Shown here piece after piece: positions 51,995-61,353 of a stretch of 64,000 bases of DNA. Source of the DNA: an uncultured Bacteroidales bacterium (GTDB lineage: Bacteria > Bacteroidota > Bacteroidia > Bacteroidales > Paludibacteraceae); assembly GCA_902780495.1 (NCBI GenBank), contig CACZFM010000004.1, positions 93,315 through 157,314 of the forward strand. Direction: 5' to 3'. Within the stretch, counting starts at the first letter, position 1, and every line of letters starts with the position of its first letter. Made by a program: the position numbers and the translations under genes. Under the pieces are notes generated by a model. That model searched no databases. It saw only the letters and a program-made list of their open reading frames with translations, and was not told the origin of the DNA.

Positions 51995-54817
51995 ATGGCA
52001 ACAAAACTTAGACGCAGCCTTTTTATCGGCTTAGGTGGCACGGGAATGAAAACCATTCTCAAAACAAAATCGGTACTCCTTGACAATTACGGACAAGACG
52101 GAGAACTCCCCCCATTGTTTGCATTTTTAGGTATTGATACCGATAGCAATGAGTACGATCTTCCTACAAAAAGCAAAAAAAACGACCGTCTCACATTGAG
52201 CGCACGCGAGCGTTTCAGCATTAGCGTGAACAATCCGAAAGCATATTTTGAGAATAGCAAGCGGGATATGCAATGGATGCCTCACCAGAACCAGATATTC
52301 ATCAACACCCTTAATCGTGGTGCTGGTCAGATTCGTTCTAATGGTCGTCTGGCATTTATGTACAATCGTGAGCGTCTGAAAGAGCGCTTGCGTACCGCTC
52401 TAACCGATGTTCGTTCGTCAGAAAGTTATTCTGCTAAATGGAAAAATTATCAGGCTCTCGAAAGCGGCGATGATGGTAATGCAAGCACCGAAGTACATAT
52501 CGTATTCTCTCTTAGCGGTGGAACCGGTTGTGGTACATTCATTGATGTGGCATATCTGATGCGTGAGATCGCTCGCGAGAACAATGCGGATATCACGATT
52601 AACGGTTATGGTGTAATGCCGGGTGTATTCATGGCTGAAATTAAGGCTCCTGCTTCAAGAAGCCGCGTACAGCCTAATGCATATGGCGCACTGCGTGACC
52701 TCGATTATTTGATGAGTCTTTCTACTGATGAGAGATTGGTCAAAATCTCTTGGCAGAATCAAGAAACAGACGAAATGCCGTTCGATAGTCTTGTCCTGAT
52801 TGACAACAAGAACACGGAAGGTATCTGCTACAAGAAGATCTCCGATTTGACAGAGATGATTTCTCTTGCTCTCCTTGCTACTACCGGTCAAATTGGTAGC
52901 CAAAGCAAGAGTGTCGGTGATAATGTCAAGAATGACATGATTAACAAGGCTTTCAACGTAGAAGATAAATGCGCTTGGGTTTCGGCAATTGGTACAGCCT
53001 CTATTATATACGATAGCGAACATGTTGCCAAAGTATATGAATTAAAAGCCCAAAACAAACTGATAAGTGAGTTGTTAACGCATACGCAAGACAAGAATGT
53101 CATCGCTAACAACTGGATTGACAATGTACGTATCCGTGAAAATGAAGGCAAAGACCAAGTCATTGATCGTCTTTATGACATTAGTCAAATCACAGCGCCT
53201 TCGTTGACCGAAAAAGATTTCGACAAGCGAACCGTTGAGGCCAAGATTACCAATAAAATGGATTTGTATAATCAAGGTTTCCAGCCATCACCCGAAGAAT
53301 GGAATGCAAAGGTCGATGATTTCTATGCCGAAGTTGCGGCTAAACTCATTGAGAGAGAAAAAGAATTGTGTAAAACTTCTCTTGGTCTGGCCAATGATTT
53401 CTTGAATGAAGTAAAGCGTCAGATTAATGATATCTTTATCGGTATGATGCGCACTGAACTGAAAGAGCAAGAGGATGAGCGCAAAAATGCGGATACCGAT
53501 TTTAAATCTCAAGTTGAGCAATTGAATAGTTATCTCAATCATGGATTATTCCACGGCAAAACCGATAATTATTTGTCATTAATTAAAACATATGCTCAGA
53601 ATTATCTGACGGCAGATCTTGAGGCTAAACGTCGTTCCTATGCTATCCAATTCTATGCAAAACTGATTGAATTGGTTGACAAAGAGATAGCAAATCTCCA
53701 AGAGACAATCAAGAAATTCAATTCAATCATTGATGATAATGACATCATGATCCGCGAACTGCAAAATCATTTTAGTGATAGTAGAAACGTCATTATCAAT
53801 CTGGCAGAGGATATTATCAAGAATGTTGAAATCAAGAAAGACGAAACAATTCTTGTGAGTGGTTTGATTGATAACATGCCGGGCAAGACTTTGTATGCTC
53901 CCGCAACAAAAGAGACATACAAGGCTATTTTGGACGAGTATACCGATAATCTCAAAGAATGTGAGGTGCTTCGTTCCCAGACGATTGACGATATTCTTAA
54001 CAATATGAGTCAGGATGAGTTTGAGGATGTCATTCGTCGTGCTGCTAATCACTCGCTACCGTTCCTCAATATTGACGATCATGGTATTCTTCTCAAGAGC
54101 ACCAACCGTACATTGGGTCAAGAAGAGCAATTCTATATCTGTGTGCCCGATGTAGCAACATGCCGTTTGACGAAGGGTGATGCTTATCGTGATATAATAC
54201 GTTCAGAGATGGCCGAAACGGTTAGTACAGGTTTAACCGACCGTATTATTATCTACCGCCAGAAACGTCCTGTTCCTGCTCTTGCAATTGGTGGTTTGGA
54301 TACACTCAAATTGCCTTATGACAAAGATCAAGACCGTGTTTCGTTCCATATTGACGAACTGTTGCAGAAGCGTATGGACGAGGAAGAATATTCGTTCCAA
54401 CCGAAGAAGCAGAACCAAGACGAGGCTATTATGGCATGGACGATGGGTTGTATCCTTGACCTTATTAAGTTTGACCAAGGCGTTTATTGGTTTAATGATG
54501 ATACGATTCCTGTAATTGCAGGTCCGGAAGACCAATGGGTCAATACACATTCTGCTTATCGTGACCGTTCGTTCGAAAAATTCTGTCAGAATGACCATGT
54601 CATCAAACAGTACTTTGCCGCATTCCGCAAACATCTTGATGAAATAGGAAAGAAAGCAGCAGTTGAGTTGGAGAAAGATGTAATGGACAACTACTTCACC
54701 AAGTATTCACACTGCCAACTTACCCTTAACACCATCAAGGCCGGGCGTGGGTATGAGGAAACGAACAAACTCCTCACGGCAGAGAATAAGTGTAGAGAAC
54801 TGATATTTAAAATCTAA
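51995..54817 (+). CDS. Large tubulin-like GTPase (Tubulin_2 type)
   Basis: 940 residues, cytoplasmic. The N-terminus has a Rossmann entry RRSLFIGLGGTGMKTI (residues 7-20) and the tubulin/FtsZ-like G-box SLSGGTGCGTF (172-182). These match the 'tubulin-like' family (PF13809), which occurs in many bacterial genomes, often near vWA genes, without a settled function. A second-domain part (ITINGYGVMPGVF, FDSLVLIDNKN, WVSAIGTASIIYD) extends to ~370. Residues ~440-660 are long charged helices, probably coiled coil; the C-terminal 280 residues are unassigned. The protease gene starts 2 bases after its stop. Confidence 0.85.
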   Translation: MATKLRRSLFIGLGGTGMKTILKTKSVLLDNYGQDGELPPLFAFLGIDTDSNEYDLPTKSKKNDRLTLSARERFSISVNNPKAYFENSKRDMQWMPHQNQIFINTLNRGAGQIRSNGRLAFMYNRERLKERLRTALTDVRSSESYSAKWKNYQALESGDDGNASTEVHIVFSLSGGTGCGTFIDVAYLMREIARENNADITINGYGVMPGVFMAEIKAPASRSRVQPNAYGALRDLDYLMSLSTDERLVKISWQNQETDEMPFDSLVLIDNKNTEGICYKKISDLTEMISLALLATTGQIGSQSKSVGDNVKNDMINKAFNVEDKCAWVSAIGTASIIYDSEHVAKVYELKAQNKLISELLTHTQDKNVIANNWIDNVRIRENEGKDQVIDRLYDISQITAPSLTEKDFDKRTVEAKITNKMDLYNQGFQPSPEEWNAKVDDFYAEVAAKLIEREKELCKTSLGLANDFLNEVKRQINDIFIGMMRTELKEQEDERKNADTDFKSQVEQLNSYLNHGLFHGKTDNYLSLIKTYAQNYLTADLEAKRRSYAIQFYAKLIELVDKEIANLQETIKKFNSIIDDNDIMIRELQNHFSDSRNVIINLAEDIIKNVEIKKDETILVSGLIDNMPGKTLYAPATKETYKAILDEYTDNLKECEVLRSQTIDDILNNMSQDEFEDVIRRAANHSLPFLNIDDHGILLKSTNRTLGQEEQFYICVPDVATCRLTKGDAYRDIIRSEMAETVSTGLTDRIIIYRQKRPVPALAIGGLDTLKLPYDKDQDRVSFHIDELLQKRMDEEEYSFQPKKQNQDEAIMAWTMGCILDLIKFDQGVYWFNDDTIPVIAGPEDQWVNTHSAYRDRSFEKFCQNDHVIKQYFAAFRKHLDEIGKKAAVELEKDVMDNYFTKYSHCQLTLNTIKAGRGYEETNKLLTAENKCRELIFKI

Positions 54818-54819
54818 TT

Positions 54820-57800
54820 ATGCGCCACTCAATACATATGATGTTCGGCAAGGCTTCTTCGGGAGCCTTGCTTGAACTGCGTCGCTATATCGCAATGTAT
54901 GCGGATGATGCGACCAGCCAGTATTTCACAGCCTTGCATTACGAGGAGGATTCCAACGGGCATATTTCAATCAGTAAAGCGGTAAAGAAAGAAGAGGAAA
55001 GGCTTACTTTCACATCGCATTTGAATGACCAATGGATTCCGGAGTACTGTGAGGAGTTTGATGCCGATAAGAAAACGCTGAAAGAGTCACTCAAAGGTTA
55101 TATCAAAAAATTATGGCAACAGCGCATTAATACCAATTATACAGGTAATGATAACTTACATATCTGCTTGTATGTTCAGCTCTATGTGCCTTCTATATGG
55201 CAGCAAGCGGAGTTTTTTATCCTTTGCGCGAAAGAGCAATTGGGCAATAAAGTGGATATTGATGTGGTAGGATTATGCGGTGATTTAGCGGAAGTCTTTG
55301 ACCCTGCAAAAACAGAATATCTGGCGCAAAAGGCGGAAGAACTGACCAGTAAGACCCGCGAAACGATTGATAAAATCGTTGCTATGCGCCATAAAAAAGA
55401 TACTGTACATTATATTTCCCATTTCACACTCATTCAGAATCAAACCAATACGCGTGCATTGGAACTGACATCAGAATCCATCATAAGTATTGCCGGTGAG
55501 TTCGCGCTGATATGTATCGAGAACTACGATCATGCTTTCGGCATTAATGTCGATCCTAAAGATATTCAAGGAATTGGTATATCAATGCTGAGTTTTGATC
55601 AATACTATTTTCAGGAATACATCCTCCAAGACTCGTTTATAAAGATTCTTGAGAATGAGCGTATCCATGAAGGAGAAGTGGATATCACATGGGCTGCAAG
55701 AGAAATCGACCTGCTACTCCAACCATATCTAAAAATGATGGCTGAATTTTTCCAGCAGGAGATTGCTACCAGACATGAACGCGGTGATGCAATGACGGAT
55801 ATCATGCCGGCTATTCTTCCCAAACTGAAAGAGAAATTTGAAGGTCTTAATAAGGTGTTAACCGAAAAGATTCTTCAAAATGAGGCAATTTCATTACCTC
55901 AAAAGAAAGGGCTTCTCTCTATTTTGTTGGGGCAAGACGATGAACTATTCGCTCATGGCACGCTTATTAATTCAGAACAAGCAATATTGATTGACCTTGA
56001 GCGTGAGTGTGTCAATTTCTTCGTAGACGAAAACAATGCGTTGCTCGACAAGGATGAAACAAAAGACGAGATTATTTTGCCGCCATATAGTATGCTGGTA
56101 GGCGAGGATACTGTTAAGGACGAAGAAGGAAACGTAAGCAAACGAGCCAAACTGCCTGTTGATGAACTCAAGGAATTGCGTTTCCGGCAGCGTAATTACA
56201 TCGCCAACATCCGCGAAATGCAGGATGAACTCGCTGAGTTGAAGAAGAACATTACGCAATTGGATGAATCCAAGAAATGTCTGATAGAAGGTGGCAAAAT
56301 TATTTTCGAGAAAGAGGAATTCCAACTCTTGCATCACGATGACGACATTGTTCCTCTGGAAGATAAGTATGAGCCGCATGCTGTGTCCACAAAGAATATT
56401 GATATTTCAAATGGATTCACGGAGATAAAGAACCAAGGCCAGCAAGGAGCTTGTATGTCTTTCTCTATGGTCAGTGTGTTTGAGTATTTCTTGAAGAAAA
56501 ACCATGTGCAATTCCCAGACCTGAGTGAACAATTTCTTTATTACAATGCGCGTAAGCGAACGGGAAGAGAACAATTTGATGAAGGTTCTACTTCTGTGGC
56601 ATCAATCCAAACGCTTTCGGAAGAAGGTATTTGTTCAGAACAAGCATGGCCATATAAGATAGGTGGTTATAAAGAACAACCTTCATCGGAAGCATACAAA
56701 GAAGCTCAACAGCGACGTGTAAAACGCGCTGTAATGGTAGAAAAGAAAGTAGAAGACTTCAAATCTGCTTTGGATGATGGACTGCCTGTTGTATTTGCAG
56801 TTGATTTGTTTCCTTCATTTGGTAAAGGGGTGAATGGTTTCATATCCATGCCTTCAGATGACGAGGTTCAGCAATTAAAAGAATCAGGAGAGAATCATGC
56901 TCATGCAATGGTTTTATGCGGATTCAATGATGAGCAAAGAGTCTTTAAAGTACGAAACTCATGGGGTACGGACTTTGGTGATCGCGGGTATTGCTATTTG
57001 TCTTATGACTATATCATGCAATATGGTTATTGGGATTGCGTAGCCATACAAGAGATTGCGGTAGAGCAAGAGACTGACAGCAATGAAGAAGGTAAAGAAG
57101 TTGAAAAAATAGAAGATACAGTTTTTACGATTAAGCAGACGGATAGACCGCAGCTTAATTTCTCAGAAACGGATTTGGTCGTTCGATACGCGCTTCGCAA
57201 AAACTTCTTAGATAGGCTTATTTCTGAATTAAAAGATTTACAGAAATATGACACCAAACTCCAGGAGTACTATGAGGCTGTCAAACTGCCACTCCGTGAT
57301 CGTAATAAACGTGATAGATTCTATCGTGCCACCAAACATCACAAGGAGCTTCAAATAGAGGATCTCGAAACGGCAAAAATCGAGAATGAAAAAGAGAAGA
57401 TAGCTAAAGTGGAGGCATTTAAGAAAGCCACAATAAAGGCCTCATGGGGCTATCTGGGTACAATCGGTACATTATCTACATTCTGTGGAATATGTGATGG
57501 TGTATTGAAGGCAACGAAAGGTATTCCAAAGTGGTTGAACTTTATTCCGACAGGATGGATTGGAGACTTCTTAAAAAATAGCGACAATATCTGGCTCAAG
57601 TTATTCGGTTTCTTGTTAGGTGATGATCTAAATAAAACTTGGCAAGTGCTTCAGGCTTTGTCGCGCCTTATTTGGATCGTCGGTGTTATTGCAATTATCG
57701 CATTTGTAATATTCTATCTATGGCGTCGTATAGAGAAACGTAAAGATTTGGAACTGCATTACCAGCGCATAAATCGTCAACTGAATGCAGAGATTACAGA

Positions 57801-58500
57801 TATAGAAGACGCCATTGAACTATTGGATTCGCGTTTCCATCTTGCGGGTGAGATGATTGCCGGTTTGTTTGCCGTCACAACGAAAATGCAACAACGTCAT
57901 TCTGCGATTTCTCATTATCTTTTGAATCTACGTGAGTGGTATAGCAATACCGTAGAGAATCATGCCAAGATGCATGCTGAGGCTCGTGCGCCATTCGTGT
58001 CGCTTATTCGAAATGATATTTTAGAGGACTATTTCAAATCGAAAGAGAAATCTATTATAGAGGAGAACAACGTATGGCGGTTTATAGATAAATACGAACC
58101 CAGTGAAGATGGTATTGTTCATGTACAACAAAATATCAAGAATGATTTGTTGCAAAAAATCAATACCCATTTTGCAAAATTCAGTATTGCTGACTATCTG
58201 ATTAATTTGAAGGATAAACAGTTGTACCAGTATCTTGTTCATGATTTTGACGATATTTGTACTTTGTTTAATAATCTAAGTCGCAAATCAGATATTTTCT
58301 TGCAATACAATATTGAAGATGAGGGTCGTGATGCCCGCCAAGTGATGTTCGTCCATACCAATGACGAGGAACAACATAATCGTCTTGAGAAAGAATTGCG
58401 TCATGCTGTGGATGATATATCCTTTGAGTCCATCTCGTCTCCATATAAGATCATCTTCTTTAGAAAACTGGAATTGGATAAGAACCAAATTGAATTATAA
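54820..58500 (+). CDS. Membrane-anchored papain-family (C1) protease with large N-terminal domain
   Basis: 1226 residues. Residues 1-430 form an alpha/beta domain with parallels to the second half of the tubulin-like protein (DIDVVGLCGDLAEVF, FTLIQNQTN, IQGIGISMLSFDQYY). An ~85-residue coiled stretch follows. The C1 protease spans ~525-745 with all catalytic residues: Cys545 (QGACMSFSM), His695 (HAHAMVLCGF) and Asn713 (RNSWGTDFGDRG). A helix at ~950-970 (LIWIVGVIAIIAFVIFYLW) anchors it; the last 250 residues are helical. No signal peptide, so the protease probably faces the cytoplasm. It has no propeptide that I can recognise. Confidence 0.85.
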   Translation: MRHSIHMMFGKASSGALLELRRYIAMYADDATSQYFTALHYEEDSNGHISISKAVKKEEERLTFTSHLNDQWIPEYCEEFDADKKTLKESLKGYIKKLWQQRINTNYTGNDNLHICLYVQLYVPSIWQQAEFFILCAKEQLGNKVDIDVVGLCGDLAEVFDPAKTEYLAQKAEELTSKTRETIDKIVAMRHKKDTVHYISHFTLIQNQTNTRALELTSESIISIAGEFALICIENYDHAFGINVDPKDIQGIGISMLSFDQYYFQEYILQDSFIKILENERIHEGEVDITWAAREIDLLLQPYLKMMAEFFQQEIATRHERGDAMTDIMPAILPKLKEKFEGLNKVLTEKILQNEAISLPQKKGLLSILLGQDDELFAHGTLINSEQAILIDLERECVNFFVDENNALLDKDETKDEIILPPYSMLVGEDTVKDEEGNVSKRAKLPVDELKELRFRQRNYIANIREMQDELAELKKNITQLDESKKCLIEGGKIIFEKEEFQLLHHDDDIVPLEDKYEPHAVSTKNIDISNGFTEIKNQGQQGACMSFSMVSVFEYFLKKNHVQFPDLSEQFLYYNARKRTGREQFDEGSTSVASIQTLSEEGICSEQAWPYKIGGYKEQPSSEAYKEAQQRRVKRAVMVEKKVEDFKSALDDGLPVVFAVDLFPSFGKGVNGFISMPSDDEVQQLKESGENHAHAMVLCGFNDEQRVFKVRNSWGTDFGDRGYCYLSYDYIMQYGYWDCVAIQEIAVEQETDSNEEGKEVEKIEDTVFTIKQTDRPQLNFSETDLVVRYALRKNFLDRLISELKDLQKYDTKLQEYYEAVKLPLRDRNKRDRFYRATKHHKELQIEDLETAKIENEKEKIAKVEAFKKATIKASWGYLGTIGTLSTFCGICDGVLKATKGIPKWLNFIPTGWIGDFLKNSDNIWLKLFGFLLGDDLNKTWQVLQALSRLIWIVGVIAIIAFVIFYLWRRIEKRKDLELHYQRINRQLNAEITDIEDAIELLDSRFHLAGEMIAGLFAVTTKMQQRHSAISHYLLNLREWYSNTVENHAKMHAEARAPFVSLIRNDILEDYFKSKEKSIIEENNVWRFIDKYEPSEDGIVHVQQNIKNDLLQKINTHFAKFSIADYLINLKDKQLYQYLVHDFDDICTLFNNLSRKSDIFLQYNIEDEGRDARQVMFVHTNDEEQHNRLEKELRHAVDDISFESISSPYKIIFFRKLELDKNQIEL

Positions 58501-58529
58501 ATGTTAAACACGTTAATCTTTTTACGACA

Positions 58530-58931
58530 ATGAAAAGAACATTATTTTACTTTTGTTTCGCAGTTGTGTTGGGCTGCGTAGCAACATTAACAACTTCCTG
58601 TTCAGAGAAATCTCGTGCCCTCAGCAATCTGGAAGATCTCGCTGAAGATGTTGAAGAGAATGGTAATTCCTATGGCTTTGCAGAATGGAAAGATGTATTC
58701 CAACAGTATCAATCGATTACGGCAATTACGGACAAACATTATGGCGATTATTCCCAGAAACAGCGCAATCGTATTATGCATGCCAAATCAACTATTAAGC
58801 AAGCGGCGTGGGATAAAATCAACAATTCTTTGGATGTTTTTGGGCTTAAACAGCCGTTAATTAATTGGTATAATTCTCTTTTTGAAGATTCAACTGGAGA
58901 ACAAGAGACAGAAAAGAATACGGAATCATAA
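58530..58931 (+). CDS. Small predicted lipoprotein
   Basis: 133 residues; signal with lipobox-like TLTTSCSEK, then a mostly helical, polar body (FAEWKDVFQQYQSITAITDKHYGDYS) with an acidic C-terminus. No family recognised. It lies 29 bases after the protease gene and just before a strong terminator, so it is the last gene of the vWA-tubulin-protease operon. Confidence 0.75.
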   Translation: MKRTLFYFCFAVVLGCVATLTTSCSEKSRALSNLEDLAEDVEENGNSYGFAEWKDVFQQYQSITAITDKHYGDYSQKQRNRIMHAKSTIKQAAWDKINNSLDVFGLKQPLINWYNSLFEDSTGEQETEKNTES

Positions 58932-58935
58932 ATGT

Positions 58936-58967
58936 AATGCCTGCATAGTCATGCAGGCATTTGTATT
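58936..58967 (+). terminator. Strong intrinsic terminator closing the vWA-tubulin-protease operon
   Basis: A perfect 11-base stem, AATGCCTGCAT (58936-58946) with ATGCAGGCATT (58951-58961), 4-base loop, then TGTATT. It follows the lipoprotein stop by a few bases. Confidence 0.85.
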
Positions 58968-59071
58968 ACCCGCGCACCCAAAGAGTTCTATGAAGCAAGT
59001 GATGCTCTTTGTGGAATAGGTGCTACTGTTAATAGTTATTATGTATATATTGCTTTAATTAATTGTACAAT

Positions 59072-60289
59072 ATGGAAACGGAAAACAGAAACAATAAAAA
59101 AACATCGGACATAATACAAAAAGTCCAGAAGTCGTCATGGTGGAAGTACTCAAGGTTAGTCACAAGTTCCGCTACTTTCGCTTTGCTGCTCTCAATCGCG
59201 TTTTTTGTATACGAGACGATAGACAGTAAAATTAATAACGATCTCCTTTCTGAACGGTTGGAAAATGTCAATAACTCATTATCGACGAGGTATTTGGGTT
59301 TATTCCCGCATTATATCAAAAATACAAATCAAATGTTGCGGGACGCCCTTGAAAAGAAAGAGGACTTTACTACAGATACTATCGTTATATTAGAGGATGT
59401 CCTGTATTATGGCATTACAAGTGACCCGCAAGGATTTATTGAGGTTAATGACAAATTATTTCAATTGGCGGACAGAGGTGCGAAAGTCTTTGTCGTATAT
59501 TATGATACAAAGACTGCTTTATTCGTCAAAAATTTGCGTGAACAGTTGTTTTCTCAAAAGAGTTACAAACAGTTTGTCGAAACACAAGCACTATTGAAGA
59601 AACGTGTGGCTGAATATCAAAGTCAAAGGCATAGCCTTGTCAGGACACATAGAAATTCTAATGTCGCTTTTAATTCAAGGCAAATTGAAGATTCTTTAGT
59701 AAATGTATATTTCTCTGATATCATCGATAGAGAATCTTTCAAGAAGTACTCTCATGATATGCGGGATAGAAAAATGCCGTACGATGTTGTGGCGGAAATG
59801 ATTCTTAATGAAAGGTATTTTGATTCTACGCGCTGTGAGGATCCCAAAGCATTTAAAGATATGATTATCAAATACCGTACCCCCCTCATTAGTAAGAAGT
59901 CGGTATCAAATACAATCAAACGTCAGTCATATATTGAAACAATTGAGATGTGTAATAGACTGGATTCCGTGCGTGCTTTGATGATGGAACAACAGTTCGA
60001 TAGTATTCAATTCGAGCATTTTATTAAGATGTTTGGAACATTTACAGAAATCATAGAAAATGAATATTTCTATCATCGCAATATAACTCTCATTCCGATA
60101 GAAGACTATCTTTCAATGAGTTGCTGGATGATTGGAAACAACGTAGAGGGGTACCACATGATTATCGCATATCCGAGTCGCTATTCTTCTTCGGAAATAG
60201 GCTTTGCTTCTCAGGATGATAATGTTGCTCGGTACATTCACACGATGTTGGAGGGAATAAGCACTAATTATCCCCCGAAAAAAAGGTAG
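59072..60289 (+). CDS. Membrane-anchored protein of unknown function
   Basis: 405 residues from the ATG at 59072 (a TTG lies three codons earlier). One membrane helix at ~30-50 (FALLLSIAFFVYETI) preceded by a basic segment, so the bulk faces one side only. Residues ~80-150 (TIVILEDVLYYGITSDPQGF, LADRGAKVFVVYYDTK) look like one half of a phospholipase-D-like or other Rossmann-type fold, but no HKD motif is visible. The C-terminal part ends NVEGYHMIIAYPSRYSSSEIGF. Position after the terminator suggests a separate transcript; I saw no clear promoter. Confidence 0.7.
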   Translation: METENRNNKKTSDIIQKVQKSSWWKYSRLVTSSATFALLLSIAFFVYETIDSKINNDLLSERLENVNNSLSTRYLGLFPHYIKNTNQMLRDALEKKEDFTTDTIVILEDVLYYGITSDPQGFIEVNDKLFQLADRGAKVFVVYYDTKTALFVKNLREQLFSQKSYKQFVETQALLKKRVAEYQSQRHSLVRTHRNSNVAFNSRQIEDSLVNVYFSDIIDRESFKKYSHDMRDRKMPYDVVAEMILNERYFDSTRCEDPKAFKDMIIKYRTPLISKKSVSNTIKRQSYIETIEMCNRLDSVRALMMEQQFDSIQFEHFIKMFGTFTEIIENEYFYHRNITLIPIEDYLSMSCWMIGNNVEGYHMIIAYPSRYSSSEIGFASQDDNVARYIHTMLEGISTNYPPKKR

Positions 60290-60392
60290 TAGAAATAATG
60301 GCAAAACCTGCAGAGATAGATGAAAAATCAAATACAATATGTCAATTAAATAATTTAAAAGTTGTGCCCGACACAAATTAGGGTATTGTATT

Positions 60393-60737
60393 ATGGACAA
60401 GAATTGTGATACATGTGACAAAATCAAAGAGGAAGCATTGAAAAAACTCCGAGATTGTGCGCAAGGATATATTAATGAGCGCAAGCATATTGGTTGCCCT
60501 TTTAGAGATGATTATTGCAATCCGTTCCTTGATATCTTAGATTTAGAGTCCCAAGAAAAGGAGGATGTTGAGAATATTATAACAGATTGCTATGATAGGA
60601 AATTGTTCTTTAACTTCTGTTATAACAACTCTGTTGCAATCAAAATGCCATGCCCTGATGGATGTAAAGGAAAGAAACCAGATGCGGAGTGTTTATATGA
60701 TGAAAAAGTGTTAAATATTAAAAAGAAACATGTATGA
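60393..60737 (+). CDS. Small cysteine-rich protein
   Basis: 114 residues with Cys pairs spaced like metal sites: CDTC near the start, CPFRDDYC, then CYDR...FCYNN and CPDGCKG with a last Cys in AECLYD. Probably a zinc-binding cytoplasmic protein; family not recognised. Its stop overlaps the next start by 4 bases, making a two-gene unit. Confidence 0.65.
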   Translation: MDKNCDTCDKIKEEALKKLRDCAQGYINERKHIGCPFRDDYCNPFLDILDLESQEKEDVENIITDCYDRKLFFNFCYNNSVAIKMPCPDGCKGKKPDAECLYDEKVLNIKKKHV

Positions 60738-61261
60738 TTAAATCTGAACATCACCAAATCTTTTATCGAGTAGACGAAAGAAGTTTCAAAGAGGGAGATT
60801 GCATAACTCCCATCAATGCCACCCAAGAACGTGCGCAAGATGAAAGACAGGCTGTAGAGGGCTTGTTAGAAACATGTCGTCCCGAAAATCGTTTATCTAG
60901 AAAGGAAGCACTTTTTGTATTTGATAACCTAATAGATGCCATTGCCTTTTGCTCGAAATGGAATAACAACACTTTCATATACGAAGTGACGCCTGAATGG
61001 GACGATCGAATTGTTAAGGCGGACATGAACATTTTAGATATTATTCTTAAGACAAACAATGTAGAAGAAAAATTATTATGGGCACAACATTATTGGGATT
61101 TAGGTTTCCATATAGGCGATAATCCTGTCTACGAACATTTGGTGTCGTCTGCTATTGTAAAAAGAAAACTATTTTCAAAACAGGAATGTTTTCAAATTCT
61201 CAATGATATAGATAACACACAAAGAACAGTAGCAAATAGTCTAATGGCCTTTTTGCAGTAG
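60734..61261 (+). CDS. Possible ADP-ribosyltransferase-fold protein (DUF2441-like)
   Basis: 175 residues. The first 100 (IFYRVDERSFKEGDCITP, VEGLLETCRPENRLSRKEALFVFD, FIYEVTPEWDDRIVKADMNIL) follow the order seen in small ADP-ribosyltransferase-like families: a Y-R strand, a 'sR..alF.f' strand with a helix A-x-x-F, and an 'Y.v....i...D' strand. The last ~60 residues form helices. The enzyme call rests on pattern memory only. Coupled to the Cys-rich gene upstream, it might be an effector with its regulator. Confidence 0.45.
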   Translation: MIKSEHHQIFYRVDERSFKEGDCITPINATQERAQDERQAVEGLLETCRPENRLSRKEALFVFDNLIDAIAFCSKWNNNTFIYEVTPEWDDRIVKADMNILDIILKTNNVEEKLLWAQHYWDLGFHIGDNPVYEHLVSSAIVKRKLFSKQECFQILNDIDNTQRTVANSLMAFLQ

Positions 61262-61353
61262 TTAGAAAATAAGGCGTACAGGTCATTTTGCGGGTTGCAA
61301 TAGGTCTGCACCCAAAATAATCATTTACTATCACACTTAAAGTATATTTAACA

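Noticed and set aside
58980..59010. Hairpin CAAAGAG/CTCTTTG after the operon terminator
   Set aside because: Short stem with a long loop, no U-tract and no link to a start; kept only as a note.
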